From contig NZ_CP081153.1 of assembly GCF_025140835.1 (NCBI RefSeq), positions 124,001 to 188,000 on the forward strand: a DNA stretch of 64,000 nucleotides. The letters are read 5' to 3'. The stretch's first letter is position 1; the number at the start of each line of letters is the position of its first letter. Positions 9,603 to 17,047 of this stretch are shown one piece after another. This DNA is from Aliiroseovarius sp. M344 (GTDB taxonomy: Bacteria; Pseudomonadota; Alphaproteobacteria; Rhodobacterales; Rhodobacteraceae). The position numbers and the translations under genes are program-made. Under the pieces are notes generated by a model. It ran no database searches. It saw only the letters and a list, made by a program, of their open reading frames with translations, and had not been told where the DNA came from.

Positions 9603-9890
9603 ATGATGAAACATATTCTCTTTGCCCTCGCGTTCGTCGCATATGCCCTACCTGCTCAGGCGGGTTGCTATGTTGACTACAAAGCCAAACGGGACAACCC
9701 GCTCAAACTGCATTACGGCGTGATGGAGCTGCCGGACGCTGCTTGCAACGACCGTCAGGTTGCGACCCGCCAGGTGCAGCAACGGTTGGAAAACCAGGGG
9801 TGGTTCCTGTTGAAGATTCAGTCCATTTTCGACGATAGAGGTCTTACCGAAAGGAAAGAGAGTGCCGGAGAATTCTTCCTTCGCTTCTGA
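9603..9890 (+). CDS. small conserved exported protein of unknown function
   Basis: This 95-residue protein has a signal peptide (HILFALAFVAYALPAQA) predicted to be cleaved before GCYVDYKAKRDNPL. The mature part has two Cys (in GCYVDY and AACNDR) that could pair, a helix QVATRQVQQRLENQGW and a C-terminal LTERKESAGEFFLRF. The Cys directly after AQAG resembles but does not match a lipobox. Two adjacent ATG codons (9603, 9606) can start it. Its last 29 bases overlap the next gene, so the two are translationally linked. It would be a periplasmic partner of the membrane winged-helix protein that follows. Confidence 0.7.
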   Translation: MMKHILFALAFVAYALPAQAGCYVDYKAKRDNPLKLHYGVMELPDAACNDRQVATRQVQQRLENQGWFLLKIQSIFDDRGLTERKESAGEFFLRF

Positions 9891-10566
9891 CGCGCGTAGA
9901 GTTTCAAACCGGGTGGTCGTCGCAGGCATCGCAACGATCATCGGGATTTTGCTGATCGCTGCCGTTGTTCTGTTTATGACTTTGCCCGACGCAAATGCGT
10001 TCAACGCGCGGGTCGAGCAGATATTTGTCGAGAATGATGGCCTGACCTCTGGCGCCGAAATCAAGTTGCTGGAGATTCTTGCGCAATCTGGAACTGCTTT
10101 TGCTGATACTCTGACCAGCTATCGCATGGTCATCTTTGTGCTTTTGATTTTTGCGACCGCGCTTCTGATCGCTGCCTTGGTGTTCCTGATCACCATCATC
10201 GGCCTGAACCGGCGGATGGGCGAGATCGAGCGCGCAGGCATTCAAGTCAATTCCCTTTTGATCAGCCGGGAAGAGCGTACGGTTTATCTGAACAATATGG
10301 AGTTTTCGCTGACCGAAGCAGCCATCGAAACCTTGTCAGCCCTTGCCGAAGCTCGGATGGATGAAGAGGTCTTGTCGGGGTCCGAGTTGGAGGGGCTGAT
10401 TTCCGGCCGTGATCCATCCGACTGCGATGAAGCGGCCGGCGCCACCCGTATCAAACGGCTGCGCGACGCGCTGGGCAATCAGATGATGAGCGAGCTTTTG
10501 GTCAAAACCATCGCGCGACGTGGCTATATGCTGTCGATCGACAAAGACGTCATTCGCATGATCTAG
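9862..10566 (+). CDS. membrane-anchored protein with C-terminal winged-helix (OmpR-like) DNA-binding domain
   Basis: This 234-residue protein starts at GTG (AAGGAAAGAG upstream). Residues about 18-41 and 88-114 are strong membrane helices, separated by a loop of about 46 residues predicted to be periplasmic. Residues about 131-226 resemble an OmpR/ToxR winged-helix domain. They comprise a strand pair (LLISREERTVYLNNMEFSLT), helices, then ATRIKRLRDALG in the place of the recognition helix and VKTIARRGYMLSI in the place of the wing that in OmpR-family proteins reads TVRGRGYRL. The order (membrane part first, DNA-binding part last) is the reverse of ToxR/CadC. There is no receiver domain. The overlap with a small exported protein recalls ToxR-ToxS pairing. 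Target genes are unknown. Confidence 0.65.
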   Translation: MPENSSFASDARRVSNRVVVAGIATIIGILLIAAVVLFMTLPDANAFNARVEQIFVENDGLTSGAEIKLLEILAQSGTAFADTLTSYRMVIFVLLIFATALLIAALVFLITIIGLNRRMGEIERAGIQVNSLLISREERTVYLNNMEFSLTEAAIETLSALAEARMDEEVLSGSELEGLISGRDPSDCDEAAGATRIKRLRDALGNQMMSELLVKTIARRGYMLSIDKDVIRMI

Positions 10567-10601
10567 GGTCGCATGGTGACAGGCGCCTTGCTTGGTAACT
10601 T

Positions 10602-10616
10602 TCAAAGAAATTTTGA
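10602..10616. promoter_or_regulatory. inverted repeat upstream of allE
   Basis: TCAAA and TTTGA arms with a 5-base spacer lie about 90 bp before the allE start, in AT-rich DNA between the winged-helix gene and allE. The arms resemble the TTCAAAA/TTTTGAA half-sites upstream of bhcA. They are short, so this may be chance. Confidence 0.25.
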
Positions 10617-10708
10617 TGATCCTTCATGGACATTAGGAAAGATTAATCCTCCAAATGGCTTCATCATAGACGACATAAGATACGAAACCCTCGGCAGAAG
10701 GTCCTAGC

Positions 10709-11542
10709 ATGACGAAATCGAGCTATTATGCACCGCACGGAGGGTTGCCCCCTCAGACGCAGCTTCTGACCGATCGGGCAATGTTTACCGAGGCTTATGC
10801 GGTGATCCCGAAAGGGACTTATAGCGATATTGTCACAAGTCTTTTGCCGTTCTGGGAGGATGCGCGCTTCTGGGTATTGTCGCGACCGCTGTCAGGATTT
10901 GCCGAGACTTTCTCGCAATATATTGCCGAGGTGCTGCCGGGCGGCGGCAGCGACCGGCCTGAAACAGAAACCGGCGCCGAAGCCGTGTTGTTTGTCGTTG
11001 AAGGCGGCATGACGCTGACCATTGATGGTAAAGCGCATGAATTGTCGGAAGGCGGGTATGCCTTTCTTCCCCCACATGCCGCGTGGACCCTGCGCAACAA
11101 CGGGTCCGCGCCCGTGCGCTTCCATTGGATCCGAAAACGCTATCAAGCCGTCGAGGGGCTGGACGCACCAGAAGCCTTTGTCACCAGTGATCGCGACGTC
11201 ACGCCGACCCCGATGCCCGACACGGACGGGGCTTGGGCAACCAGCCGTTTTGTTGACCCCACTGATCTGCGCCATGACATGCATGTGACCATTGTCACCT
11301 TCCAGCCGGGCGGCGTCATTCCCTTCGCGGAAACCCATGTAATGGAACATGGGCTTTACGTGCTGGAGGGCAAAGCTGTCTATCGTCTGAACCAAGATTG
11401 GGTCGAGGTCGAGGCCGGTGATTACATGTGGCTGCGCGCCTTCTGCCCGCAGGCATGTTATGCAGGTGGGCCGGGGCCGTTCCGATATCTACTTTATAAA
11501 GACGTCAATCGGCATATGACGCTGGGGTCGGTCGGGGTCTAG
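10709..11542 (+). CDS. allE: (S)-ureidoglycine aminohydrolase
   Basis: This 277-residue bicupin matches ureidoglycine aminohydrolase (AllE/UGHY/YlbA), which releases ammonia from ureidoglycine to give (S)-ureidoglycolate. The N-terminal cupin contains LFVVEGGMTLTIDG. The C-terminal catalytic cupin has HVMEHGLYVLEG, with metal-binding His/Glu, then DWVEVEAGDYMWLRAFCPQACYAGG and YLLYKDVNR, all family hallmarks. Its substrate is made from allantoate, and its product is used by AllA encoded at 21097-21597. Its 3' end overlaps the convergent bhcR stop by 4 bp (CTAG), placing purine catabolism directly beside the glyoxylate-assimilation cluster. Confidence 0.9.
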   Translation: MTKSSYYAPHGGLPPQTQLLTDRAMFTEAYAVIPKGTYSDIVTSLLPFWEDARFWVLSRPLSGFAETFSQYIAEVLPGGGSDRPETETGAEAVLFVVEGGMTLTIDGKAHELSEGGYAFLPPHAAWTLRNNGSAPVRFHWIRKRYQAVEGLDAPEAFVTSDRDVTPTPMPDTDGAWATSRFVDPTDLRHDMHVTIVTFQPGGVIPFAETHVMEHGLYVLEGKAVYRLNQDWVEVEAGDYMWLRAFCPQACYAGGPGPFRYLLYKDVNRHMTLGSVGV

Positions 11543-12348
11543 GGCGAGCCAAGCCCGCGCGATACGCGTGCCGCAGCATCCGCAACCAGCGCGCCGATCT
11601 TTTCAATGGTGCTTTCCGGCATCCGATGTGTCGGGCCAGAGATGGATATGCCGGCGACGGCCTCGCCATAGATGTCACGGATCGGTGCCGCGATACAGCG
11701 CATGCCCTCGGCTTTCTCCTCGTCGTCGAAAGACCAACCTCTGTCCCGAATACCAGCTAGCTCGTCGCGCAGTGCATCGGGTCGGGTGATTGTCTTTTGG
11801 GTAAACCCTGTCAGACGAGCTGTGCGGAAATACTGATCCGCGTGGCGGTCCGAATAACAGCTTAGCAACGCCTTCCCGATCCCGGATGCGTGCATGGGCG
11901 ACAAGGTGCCGGGTGGAAAGAAAGCCCGGATGGATTCGTTGGTTTCGACCTGACTGATGAACATGATCTCGCCATTCCGTTCGATCCCAAGGTTCGAAGT
12001 TTCGCCGGTGGCCTCCATCAGTTCGCGCATGATTGGGCGGCTACGTTCAACAATGCTGCTTCTGCGCAAAAAGGCCGAACCCATGCGAAAAGCAGCTGAG
12101 CCGATGTGCCAGGCCTGAGTTTTCGGGTCCATCTCAACAACGCCTCTGGCATGAAGGGTGGCAAGCACCCGGTGCATGGTGGCCGGTGATTGGTCCAGAT
12201 GCGTCGCAAGCTCGGACAACGTCATCCCATTTGCATGGGACAAGGCGTCCAGAACATCTAGCGCCCGATCCAGTGCCAGAATGGTGGTCGGTTTTTCGTT
12301 TTGCTGGAATTTCTTGGGGCGACCCATTCGCCGTTTCATCGGCTCCAT
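11539..12348 (-). CDS. bhcR: IclR-family regulator of the beta-hydroxyaspartate cycle, BhcR
   Basis: This 269-residue IclR protein has an N-terminal winged helix-turn-helix (LDRALDVLDALSHANGMTLSELATHL...SPATMHRVLATL). The C-terminal effector domain has the IclR motifs MHASGIGKALLS, DDEEKAEGMRCIAAPIRD and VAGISISGP. It is divergent from bhcA with a 200-bp spacer, the layout of bhcR in the described bhc clusters of Paracoccus denitrificans. There BhcR binds the bhcA promoter and responds to glyoxylate. The same function is inferred from position and family. The ATG at 12348 has GGAAAG upstream, and an internal ATG (MKRRMGRP) is possible. Palindromic candidate operators lie in the spacer. Confidence 0.88.
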   Translation of the reverse strand: MEPMKRRMGRPKKFQQNEKPTTILALDRALDVLDALSHANGMTLSELATHLDQSPATMHRVLATLHARGVVEMDPKTQAWHIGSAAFRMGSAFLRRSSIVERSRPIMRELMEATGETSNLGIERNGEIMFISQVETNESIRAFFPPGTLSPMHASGIGKALLSCYSDRHADQYFRTARLTGFTQKTITRPDALRDELAGIRDRGWSFDDEEKAEGMRCIAAPIRDIYGEAVAGISISGPTHRMPESTIEKIGALVADAAARVSRGLGSP

Positions 12349-12450
12349 TTTCTTTCCTTTCGACCGAAAAAGTAAGACTTTAATTACACTGTTGAAAATG
12401 ACTTTGACAGAGTGAAAAAAAGCAAGCCATTGTTAATTATCATTATTACC

Positions 12451-12493
12451 TTCAAAAGCCCATTTTTGAAATACTTTTTCAAAAAAATATACA
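12451..12493 (+). promoter_or_regulatory. bhcA promoter with overlapping palindromes (candidate BhcR operator)
   Basis: Two inverted repeats overlap. TTCAAAA (12451-12457) pairs with TTTTGAA (12464-12470). TTTTTGAAA (12463-12471) pairs with TTTCAAAAA (12477-12485). They cover a plausible sigma-70 promoter for bhcABCD: TTGAAA at 12466-12471, a 16-bp spacer and TATACA at 12488-12493. The bhcA Shine-Dalgarno (AGGAGGG) follows about 40 bp downstream. Overlap of operator and promoter would allow direct repression or activation by BhcR. Binding itself is not shown. Confidence 0.5.
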
Positions 12494-12548
12494 ACCGGTA
12501 TGCCACCCCGCTAATGTGATCCAGAACCGCTAATAGGAGGGTACGCCA

Positions 12549-13718
12549 ATGAGCTTCCAGAACCCTGTATTCATACCAGGACCGACAAACATGCCCGAGC
12601 ATCTGCGCAAGGCTGTGGATATGCCGACGCTGGATCACCGCTCGCCGTTGTTTGGGCAAATTTTGCATCCGGCGCTTGCTGGGGTGAAGAAGATACTGAA
12701 AAGCGAAACAGCGAATGTTTTTATCTTCCCCTCGACCGGAACCGGGGGGTGGGAAACTGCTCTGACCAACACGCTTAGTGCTGGTGACAAGGTTTTGGCA
12801 GCCCGCAACGGCATGTTCAGCCACCGTTGGATCGACATGTGCCAACGTCATGGACTGGACGTTCAGATTGTTGAAACCCGCTGGGGTGCTGGTCTGCCTG
12901 CCGCCAAATACGCCGACATCCTGAAGGCCGACACGGGTCACGAGATCAAGGTGGTTCTGGCCACGCATAACGAAACGGCCACCGGCGTTCGGTCGGACAT
13001 TGCCGCCGTGCGCAAGGCGCTTGATGCGGCCAACCACCCGGCGATGTTGTTCGTGGATGGTGTCAGCTCGATCGCGTCGATGGACTTCCGCATGGACGAA
13101 TGGGGCGTGGATATTGCCGTAACTGGATCACAAAAGGGCTTCATGCTACCCGCTGGTTTGGCAATCGTCGGCTTTTCGCCCAAGGCCATGGCCGCACTGG
13201 AAACCGCGACCCTGCCGCGCACCTTCTTTGACGTGCGGGACATGGGCAACGGCTATGCCAACAATGCCTATCCTTATACACCCGCCGTCGGTCTGTTGAA
13301 CGGGTTGAACGAAGCGTGCAAGATGATCCTTGATGAAGGGCTTGAGAACGTCTTTGTCCGTCACCATCGGATCGCGGAAGGCGTGCGTCAGGCGGTCAAC
13401 GCATGGGGCCTTGAGCTTTGCGCAGTTTCCAAAGACGTGCAATCGGACACGGTCAGCGCGATCAGAACGCCTGAAGGTTTCAACGCAACTGATATCGTCA
13501 CACATGCGGCCAACAGATACGGCGTCGCCTTCGGTGTAGGTCTGGGCGAGGTCGCCGGCAAGGTGTTCCGCATCGGCCACCTAGGCAGCCTGACCGATGT
13601 TATGACCCTGTCGGGTCTGGCAACCGCTGAGATGTGCATGGTCGATCTGGGCCTCGATATCAAACTGGGGTCGGGTGTGGCTGCGGCGCAAGAATACTAT
13701 CGCAACAACGCTGTTTAA
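12549..13718 (+). CDS. bhcA: L-aspartate:glyoxylate aminotransferase BhcA
   Basis: BhcA transfers the amino group of aspartate to glyoxylate, giving glycine and oxaloacetate, the first step of the beta-hydroxyaspartate cycle. This 389-residue protein is a class-V fold-type-I PLP enzyme. It opens with FIPGPTNMPEHL, has a substrate/cofactor loop FPSTGTGGWE and FVDGVSSIASMDF (Asp contacting the PLP ring), and the PLP lysine K196 in TGSQKGFM. By family alone it could be called serine-glyoxylate aminotransferase, and the assignment to BhcA rests on the complete bhcRABCD context. TAGGAGGG lies just before the ATG. It is the first gene of the operon. Confidence 0.92.
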   Translation: MSFQNPVFIPGPTNMPEHLRKAVDMPTLDHRSPLFGQILHPALAGVKKILKSETANVFIFPSTGTGGWETALTNTLSAGDKVLAARNGMFSHRWIDMCQRHGLDVQIVETRWGAGLPAAKYADILKADTGHEIKVVLATHNETATGVRSDIAAVRKALDAANHPAMLFVDGVSSIASMDFRMDEWGVDIAVTGSQKGFMLPAGLAIVGFSPKAMAALETATLPRTFFDVRDMGNGYANNAYPYTPAVGLLNGLNEACKMILDEGLENVFVRHHRIAEGVRQAVNAWGLELCAVSKDVQSDTVSAIRTPEGFNATDIVTHAANRYGVAFGVGLGEVAGKVFRIGHLGSLTDVMTLSGLATAEMCMVDLGLDIKLGSGVAAAQEYYRNNAV

Positions 13719-13738
13719 TCGGAAAGGATACCACGACG

Positions 13739-14692
13739 ATGTATATCCCTACGCTTGCTGACATGCTTGTCGCGCATGAGCGCATCAAGCCGCATATCCA
13801 GCGCACTCCGGTTCGCACGTCGGATTATCTGGACGAACTGACCGGCGCCAAATTGTTCTTCAAATGCGAGAACTTCCAGACGCCGGGCGCGTTCAAAGTG
13901 CGCGGTGCCTCGAACGCGGTGTTCGGGCTGGATGACGAACAGGCTAAGAAGGGTGTAGCAACGCATTCCAGCGGCAACCATGCGTCCTGCCTCAGCTATG
14001 CAGCCATGTTGCGCGGAATCCCGTGCAACGTGGTCATGCCGCACACAGCGCCGCAGGCCAAAAAAGATACCGTGCGCCGGTATGGTGGCAAGATCACTGA
14101 ATGCGAGCCCTCCACCACGTCGCGCGAAGAGACCTTTGCCAAGGTGCAGGCCGAAACCGGTGGTGACTTCGTACATCCCTATAACGATCCGCGCGTGATT
14201 GCGGGGCAGGGGACCTGCGCGAAAGAGATGATTGAGCAAGTGGACGGTCTGGATTTTGTGGCCGCGCCAATCGGCGGCGGTGGCATGATCTCCGGCACCT
14301 GCCTGACCCTGTCAAACCTAGCGCCTGAAACCAAGATCATCGCAGCCGAGCCGGAGCAAGCCGACGATGCCTATCGCAGCTTCAAGGCAGGGCACATCAT
14401 CGCTGATGACGCGCCGAAAACCATCGCTGATGGTTTGCTGGTGCCCTTGAAGGATCTAACATGGCATTTCGTGTCGAACCACGTGTCCGACATCTATACT
14501 GCCTCAGACCCTGAGATCATCGAGGCGATGAAACTTACCTGGAAACACTTGCGGGTGGTGATGGAGCCCTCCTCCGCCGTGCCTCTGGCGACAATCCTGA
14601 AAAACCCCGACACGTTCAAAGGCAAACGTGTTGGCATCATCATCACTGGCGGCAATGTCGATCTGGACAAACTGCCGTGGCTGAAAACCTGA
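13739..14692 (+). CDS. bhcB: beta-hydroxyaspartate dehydratase BhcB
   Basis: BhcB removes water from (2R,3S)-beta-hydroxyaspartate to form iminosuccinate. The 317-residue protein belongs to the threonine dehydratase/serine racemase fold-type-II PLP family. Features are K53 in the PLP motif TPGAFKVRGA, SSGNHA for cofactor binding, the phosphate-binding glycine loop PIGGGGMISG and a C-terminal ITGGNVDL. Outside this cluster it would be annotated as a threonine ammonia-lyase-like enzyme. The start at 13739 has GGAAAGGA upstream, and a longer open frame begins inside bhcA. It is 20 bp after bhcA. Confidence 0.92.
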   Translation: MYIPTLADMLVAHERIKPHIQRTPVRTSDYLDELTGAKLFFKCENFQTPGAFKVRGASNAVFGLDDEQAKKGVATHSSGNHASCLSYAAMLRGIPCNVVMPHTAPQAKKDTVRRYGGKITECEPSTTSREETFAKVQAETGGDFVHPYNDPRVIAGQGTCAKEMIEQVDGLDFVAAPIGGGGMISGTCLTLSNLAPETKIIAAEPEQADDAYRSFKAGHIIADDAPKTIADGLLVPLKDLTWHFVSNHVSDIYTASDPEIIEAMKLTWKHLRVVMEPSSAVPLATILKNPDTFKGKRVGIIITGGNVDLDKLPWLKT

Positions 14693-14707
14693 TTGGGAGA
14701 CTGAAAA

Positions 14708-15871
14708 ATGAATGCACCGACTGATTTTTCGAAGTTCGATGTGGGCTTTGACATACCCGCCAAGCCCGGCATGGACGAAGCCGAAATCCAAACGCCCTGC
14801 CTCGTGTTGGATCTGGGTGCGCTGGAGCGTAACGTCAAGAAAATGGGCGACTATGCGAAGGCGCACGGGATGCGTCACCGCGCCCATGGGAAGATGCACA
14901 AGTCCGTGGATGTTTTGAAGTTGCAGCAAGACCTTGGCGCGGCCTGTGGCGTATGCTGCCAGAAAGTGTCCGAGGCCGAGGTGTTCGCCCGTGGTGGTAT
15001 CAAGGACGTTATGGTGTCGAACCAAGTCACGGAACCGGCCAAGATCAAGCGTTTGGCCGAGATGCCAAAACTGGGTGCACGGGTTCTGGTCTGTGTCGAT
15101 GACCCCGAGAATGTCAAAGCGTTGTCCGATGCTGCCGTTGCGGCGGGAACAGAGCTGGAAGCGCTGGTCGAGATAGACTGCGGCGCTGGGCGTTGCGGCG
15201 TGAGCACAACGCAGGACGTCGTGAACATCGCAAAACTGATCGATGCGGCCCCGAACCTAAAATTTGCCGGCATTCAAGCCTATCAGGGCGCGATGCAGCA
15301 CATGGACCTGTACACCGACCGCAAAGAAAAGCTGGACGCGGCCGTTGCGCAGGTTGCCGACGCTGTACAGGGTTTGAAAAGCAACGGTCTGGAGTGTGAC
15401 ATTGTTGGCGGTGGCGGGACGGGCTCGTATTACTTCGAGAGCGCATCGAACGTGTATAACGAGCTGCAATGCGGATCCTACGCGTTCATGGACGCCGATT
15501 ATGGCCGCATCCTCGACAAAGACGGCAAGCGCATTGATGACGGCGAGTGGGAGAACGCGTTGTTCATCCTGACCACGGTGATGAGCCATTCAAAAGCCGA
15601 CAAAGCCATCGTCGATGCAGGTCTGAAAGCCCAATCCGTCGATAGCGGTTTGCCTTTTGTCTATGGCCGCGACGATGTCGAATACCTGAAATGTTCGGAC
15701 GAACATGGCGTGGTGGCCGATCCGAATGGCGCGCTGAAGGTGAACGACAAGCTGCGCCTTGTGCCGGGTCACTGCGACCCGACCTGTAACGTGCATGATT
15801 GGTATGTGGGCGTGCGGAATGGCAAGGTTGAAACCGTTTGGCCGGTGTCAGCACGCGGCAAAGCCTATTAA
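14708..15871 (+). CDS. bhcC: beta-hydroxyaspartate aldolase BhcC
   Basis: BhcC condenses glycine with glyoxylate to (2R,3S)-beta-hydroxyaspartate, the carbon-carbon bond-forming step of the cycle. The 387-residue protein is a fold-type-III PLP enzyme of the D-threonine-aldolase (DSD1-like) family. It has a probable PLP lysine K62 in RAHGKMHKS, the barrel segments VEIDCGAGRCGV and AYQGAMQH, and the GGGGTGSYY phosphate loop. The C-terminal metal site PGHCDPTCN has His355 and Asp357 as likely ligands. GGGAG lies upstream of the ATG, 15 bp after bhcB. A stem-loop follows before bhcD. Confidence 0.93.
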   Translation: MNAPTDFSKFDVGFDIPAKPGMDEAEIQTPCLVLDLGALERNVKKMGDYAKAHGMRHRAHGKMHKSVDVLKLQQDLGAACGVCCQKVSEAEVFARGGIKDVMVSNQVTEPAKIKRLAEMPKLGARVLVCVDDPENVKALSDAAVAAGTELEALVEIDCGAGRCGVSTTQDVVNIAKLIDAAPNLKFAGIQAYQGAMQHMDLYTDRKEKLDAAVAQVADAVQGLKSNGLECDIVGGGGTGSYYFESASNVYNELQCGSYAFMDADYGRILDKDGKRIDDGEWENALFILTTVMSHSKADKAIVDAGLKAQSVDSGLPFVYGRDDVEYLKCSDEHGVVADPNGALKVNDKLRLVPGHCDPTCNVHDWYVGVRNGKVETVWPVSARGKAY

Positions 15872-15886
15872 TTCTCATCCTGAACT

Positions 15887-15917
15887 GGTGGGGCTGTCAT
15901 ACGGCCCCACCTTTCTT
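15887..15917 (+). terminator. stem-loop with short U-rich tail between bhcC and bhcD
   Basis: GGTGGGGC (15887-15894) and GCCCCACC (15904-15911) form a perfect 8-bp stem with a 9-base loop, followed by TTTCTT. It resembles a leaky terminator or mRNA-stabilising hairpin inside the bhc operon. It could make bhcD less abundant than bhcABC or protect the bhcABC 3' end. Confidence 0.6.
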
Positions 15918-15934
15918 GAATAGGATCTACCAAC

Positions 15935-16900
15935 ATGTTTATCGTCCCCGAAAAAGAAATCGCCGCCCTTGTGACCCGCAAAGATAACTTCGACGCGGTG
16001 GAACAGGTGTTCGCCTCTATGTCAGGCGGGTCAGCCTATAATTTCCCGGTGATCCGCGAGGCGATCGGTCATGCTGATGCGCTTTACGGGTTCAAATCTG
16101 GGTTTGACCGGGCCGCCCTGAACCTTGGCCTGAAATCCGGCGGGTATTGGCCCGGCAATGCTGACAAGGGTCTGACCAATCACCAGTCGACGGTCTTCCT
16201 GTTTGACGCAGACACAGGCAAATGCCGCGCCGTGGTTGGGGGCAATCTTTTGACGGCCTTGCGGACCGCCGCGGCGGCTGCCGTATCTGTCGCGCATTTG
16301 GCGCGCAAGGACAGCAAGGTTTTGGGCATGATCGGGGCAGGGCATCAAGCCACATTCCAACTGCAAGCCGTGGCCGAGCAGCGAAAATTTGAGAAGGTCG
16401 TCGCGTGGAATCGTACGCCGGAAAAACTTGCCTCGCTCGAGAAAGTGGCGGGCGAACTGGGCCTGCCGTTTGAAAGCGTCAGCCTTGATGACCTGGGTGC
16501 GCAGGCGGACGTGATCGTGACGATCGTATCAAGCCAAGCGGCGATCCTGAAGGATGCGCAGGTCAAGCCCGGCACGCACATCGCCTGCATGGGCACTGAC
16601 ACCAAAGGCAAGCAAGAGGTCGAAGCCGCGCTTGTGGCCCGCGCCACCGTGTTCACAGACGAAATCGCCCAGTCGATCAGCATCGGCGAGGCGCAGCACG
16701 CCATTTCTGCCGGGACGTTGAAGCAGGCGGATATCGCAGAAATTGGTGCAGTCATCAATGGCGACCATCCCGGGCGCACGTCCGATGATCAGGTGACGTT
16801 GTTCGATGGCACAGGTGTTGGGCTTCAGGATCTGGCCGTCGCCTCTAAGGTTGTGGATCTTGCTGTCGAAAAGGGCATCGCGATCGAGGTCGACTTCTAA
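15935..16900 (+). CDS. bhcD: iminosuccinate reductase BhcD
   Basis: BhcD reduces iminosuccinate to L-aspartate, regenerating the amino donor of BhcA and closing the cycle. The 321-residue protein is in the ornithine cyclodeaminase/mu-crystallin family. It has an N-terminal dimerisation and substrate part (GGSAYNFPVIREAI, LKSGGYWPGN, TALRTAAAAAVSV) and then the Rossmann NAD-binding motif MIGAGHQATFQLQA. The late segments HIACMGTDTKGKQEVE and DGTGVGLQDLAVA follow. The start has AGGAT upstream. Its C-terminal codons and following bases form an 8-bp inverted repeat (16885-16910) around the stop, without a T-tract. Confidence 0.92.
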   Translation: MFIVPEKEIAALVTRKDNFDAVEQVFASMSGGSAYNFPVIREAIGHADALYGFKSGFDRAALNLGLKSGGYWPGNADKGLTNHQSTVFLFDADTGKCRAVVGGNLLTALRTAAAAAVSVAHLARKDSKVLGMIGAGHQATFQLQAVAEQRKFEKVVAWNRTPEKLASLEKVAGELGLPFESVSLDDLGAQADVIVTIVSSQAAILKDAQVKPGTHIACMGTDTKGKQEVEAALVARATVFTDEIAQSISIGEAQHAISAGTLKQADIAEIGAVINGDHPGRTSDDQVTLFDGTGVGLQDLAVASKVVDLAVEKGIAIEVDF

Positions 16901-16963
16901 AGCGACCTCGGCCCACAAGTCGCAAAGACCCGGTCAGCGTTGCCAGAACAGGCGACTTGGCAA

Positions 16964-16975
16964 TTGTCATGACAA
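16964..16975. promoter_or_regulatory. 12-bp perfect palindrome upstream of maeB
   Basis: TTGTCATGACAA is a perfect palindrome 73 bp before the maeB start, in the 147-bp gap after bhcD. Its size and symmetry suit a dimeric regulator such as a GntR- or MarR-type protein. The cognate regulator is unknown, and no matching -10 box was convincing. Confidence 0.3.
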
Positions 16976-17047
16976 AGCGCGCGAATACGCCCTAGCATGC
17001 AAAGGATAGCGTGCCTGTTGGCGCGTCTCTTGGAGGAGTTACAGAAC

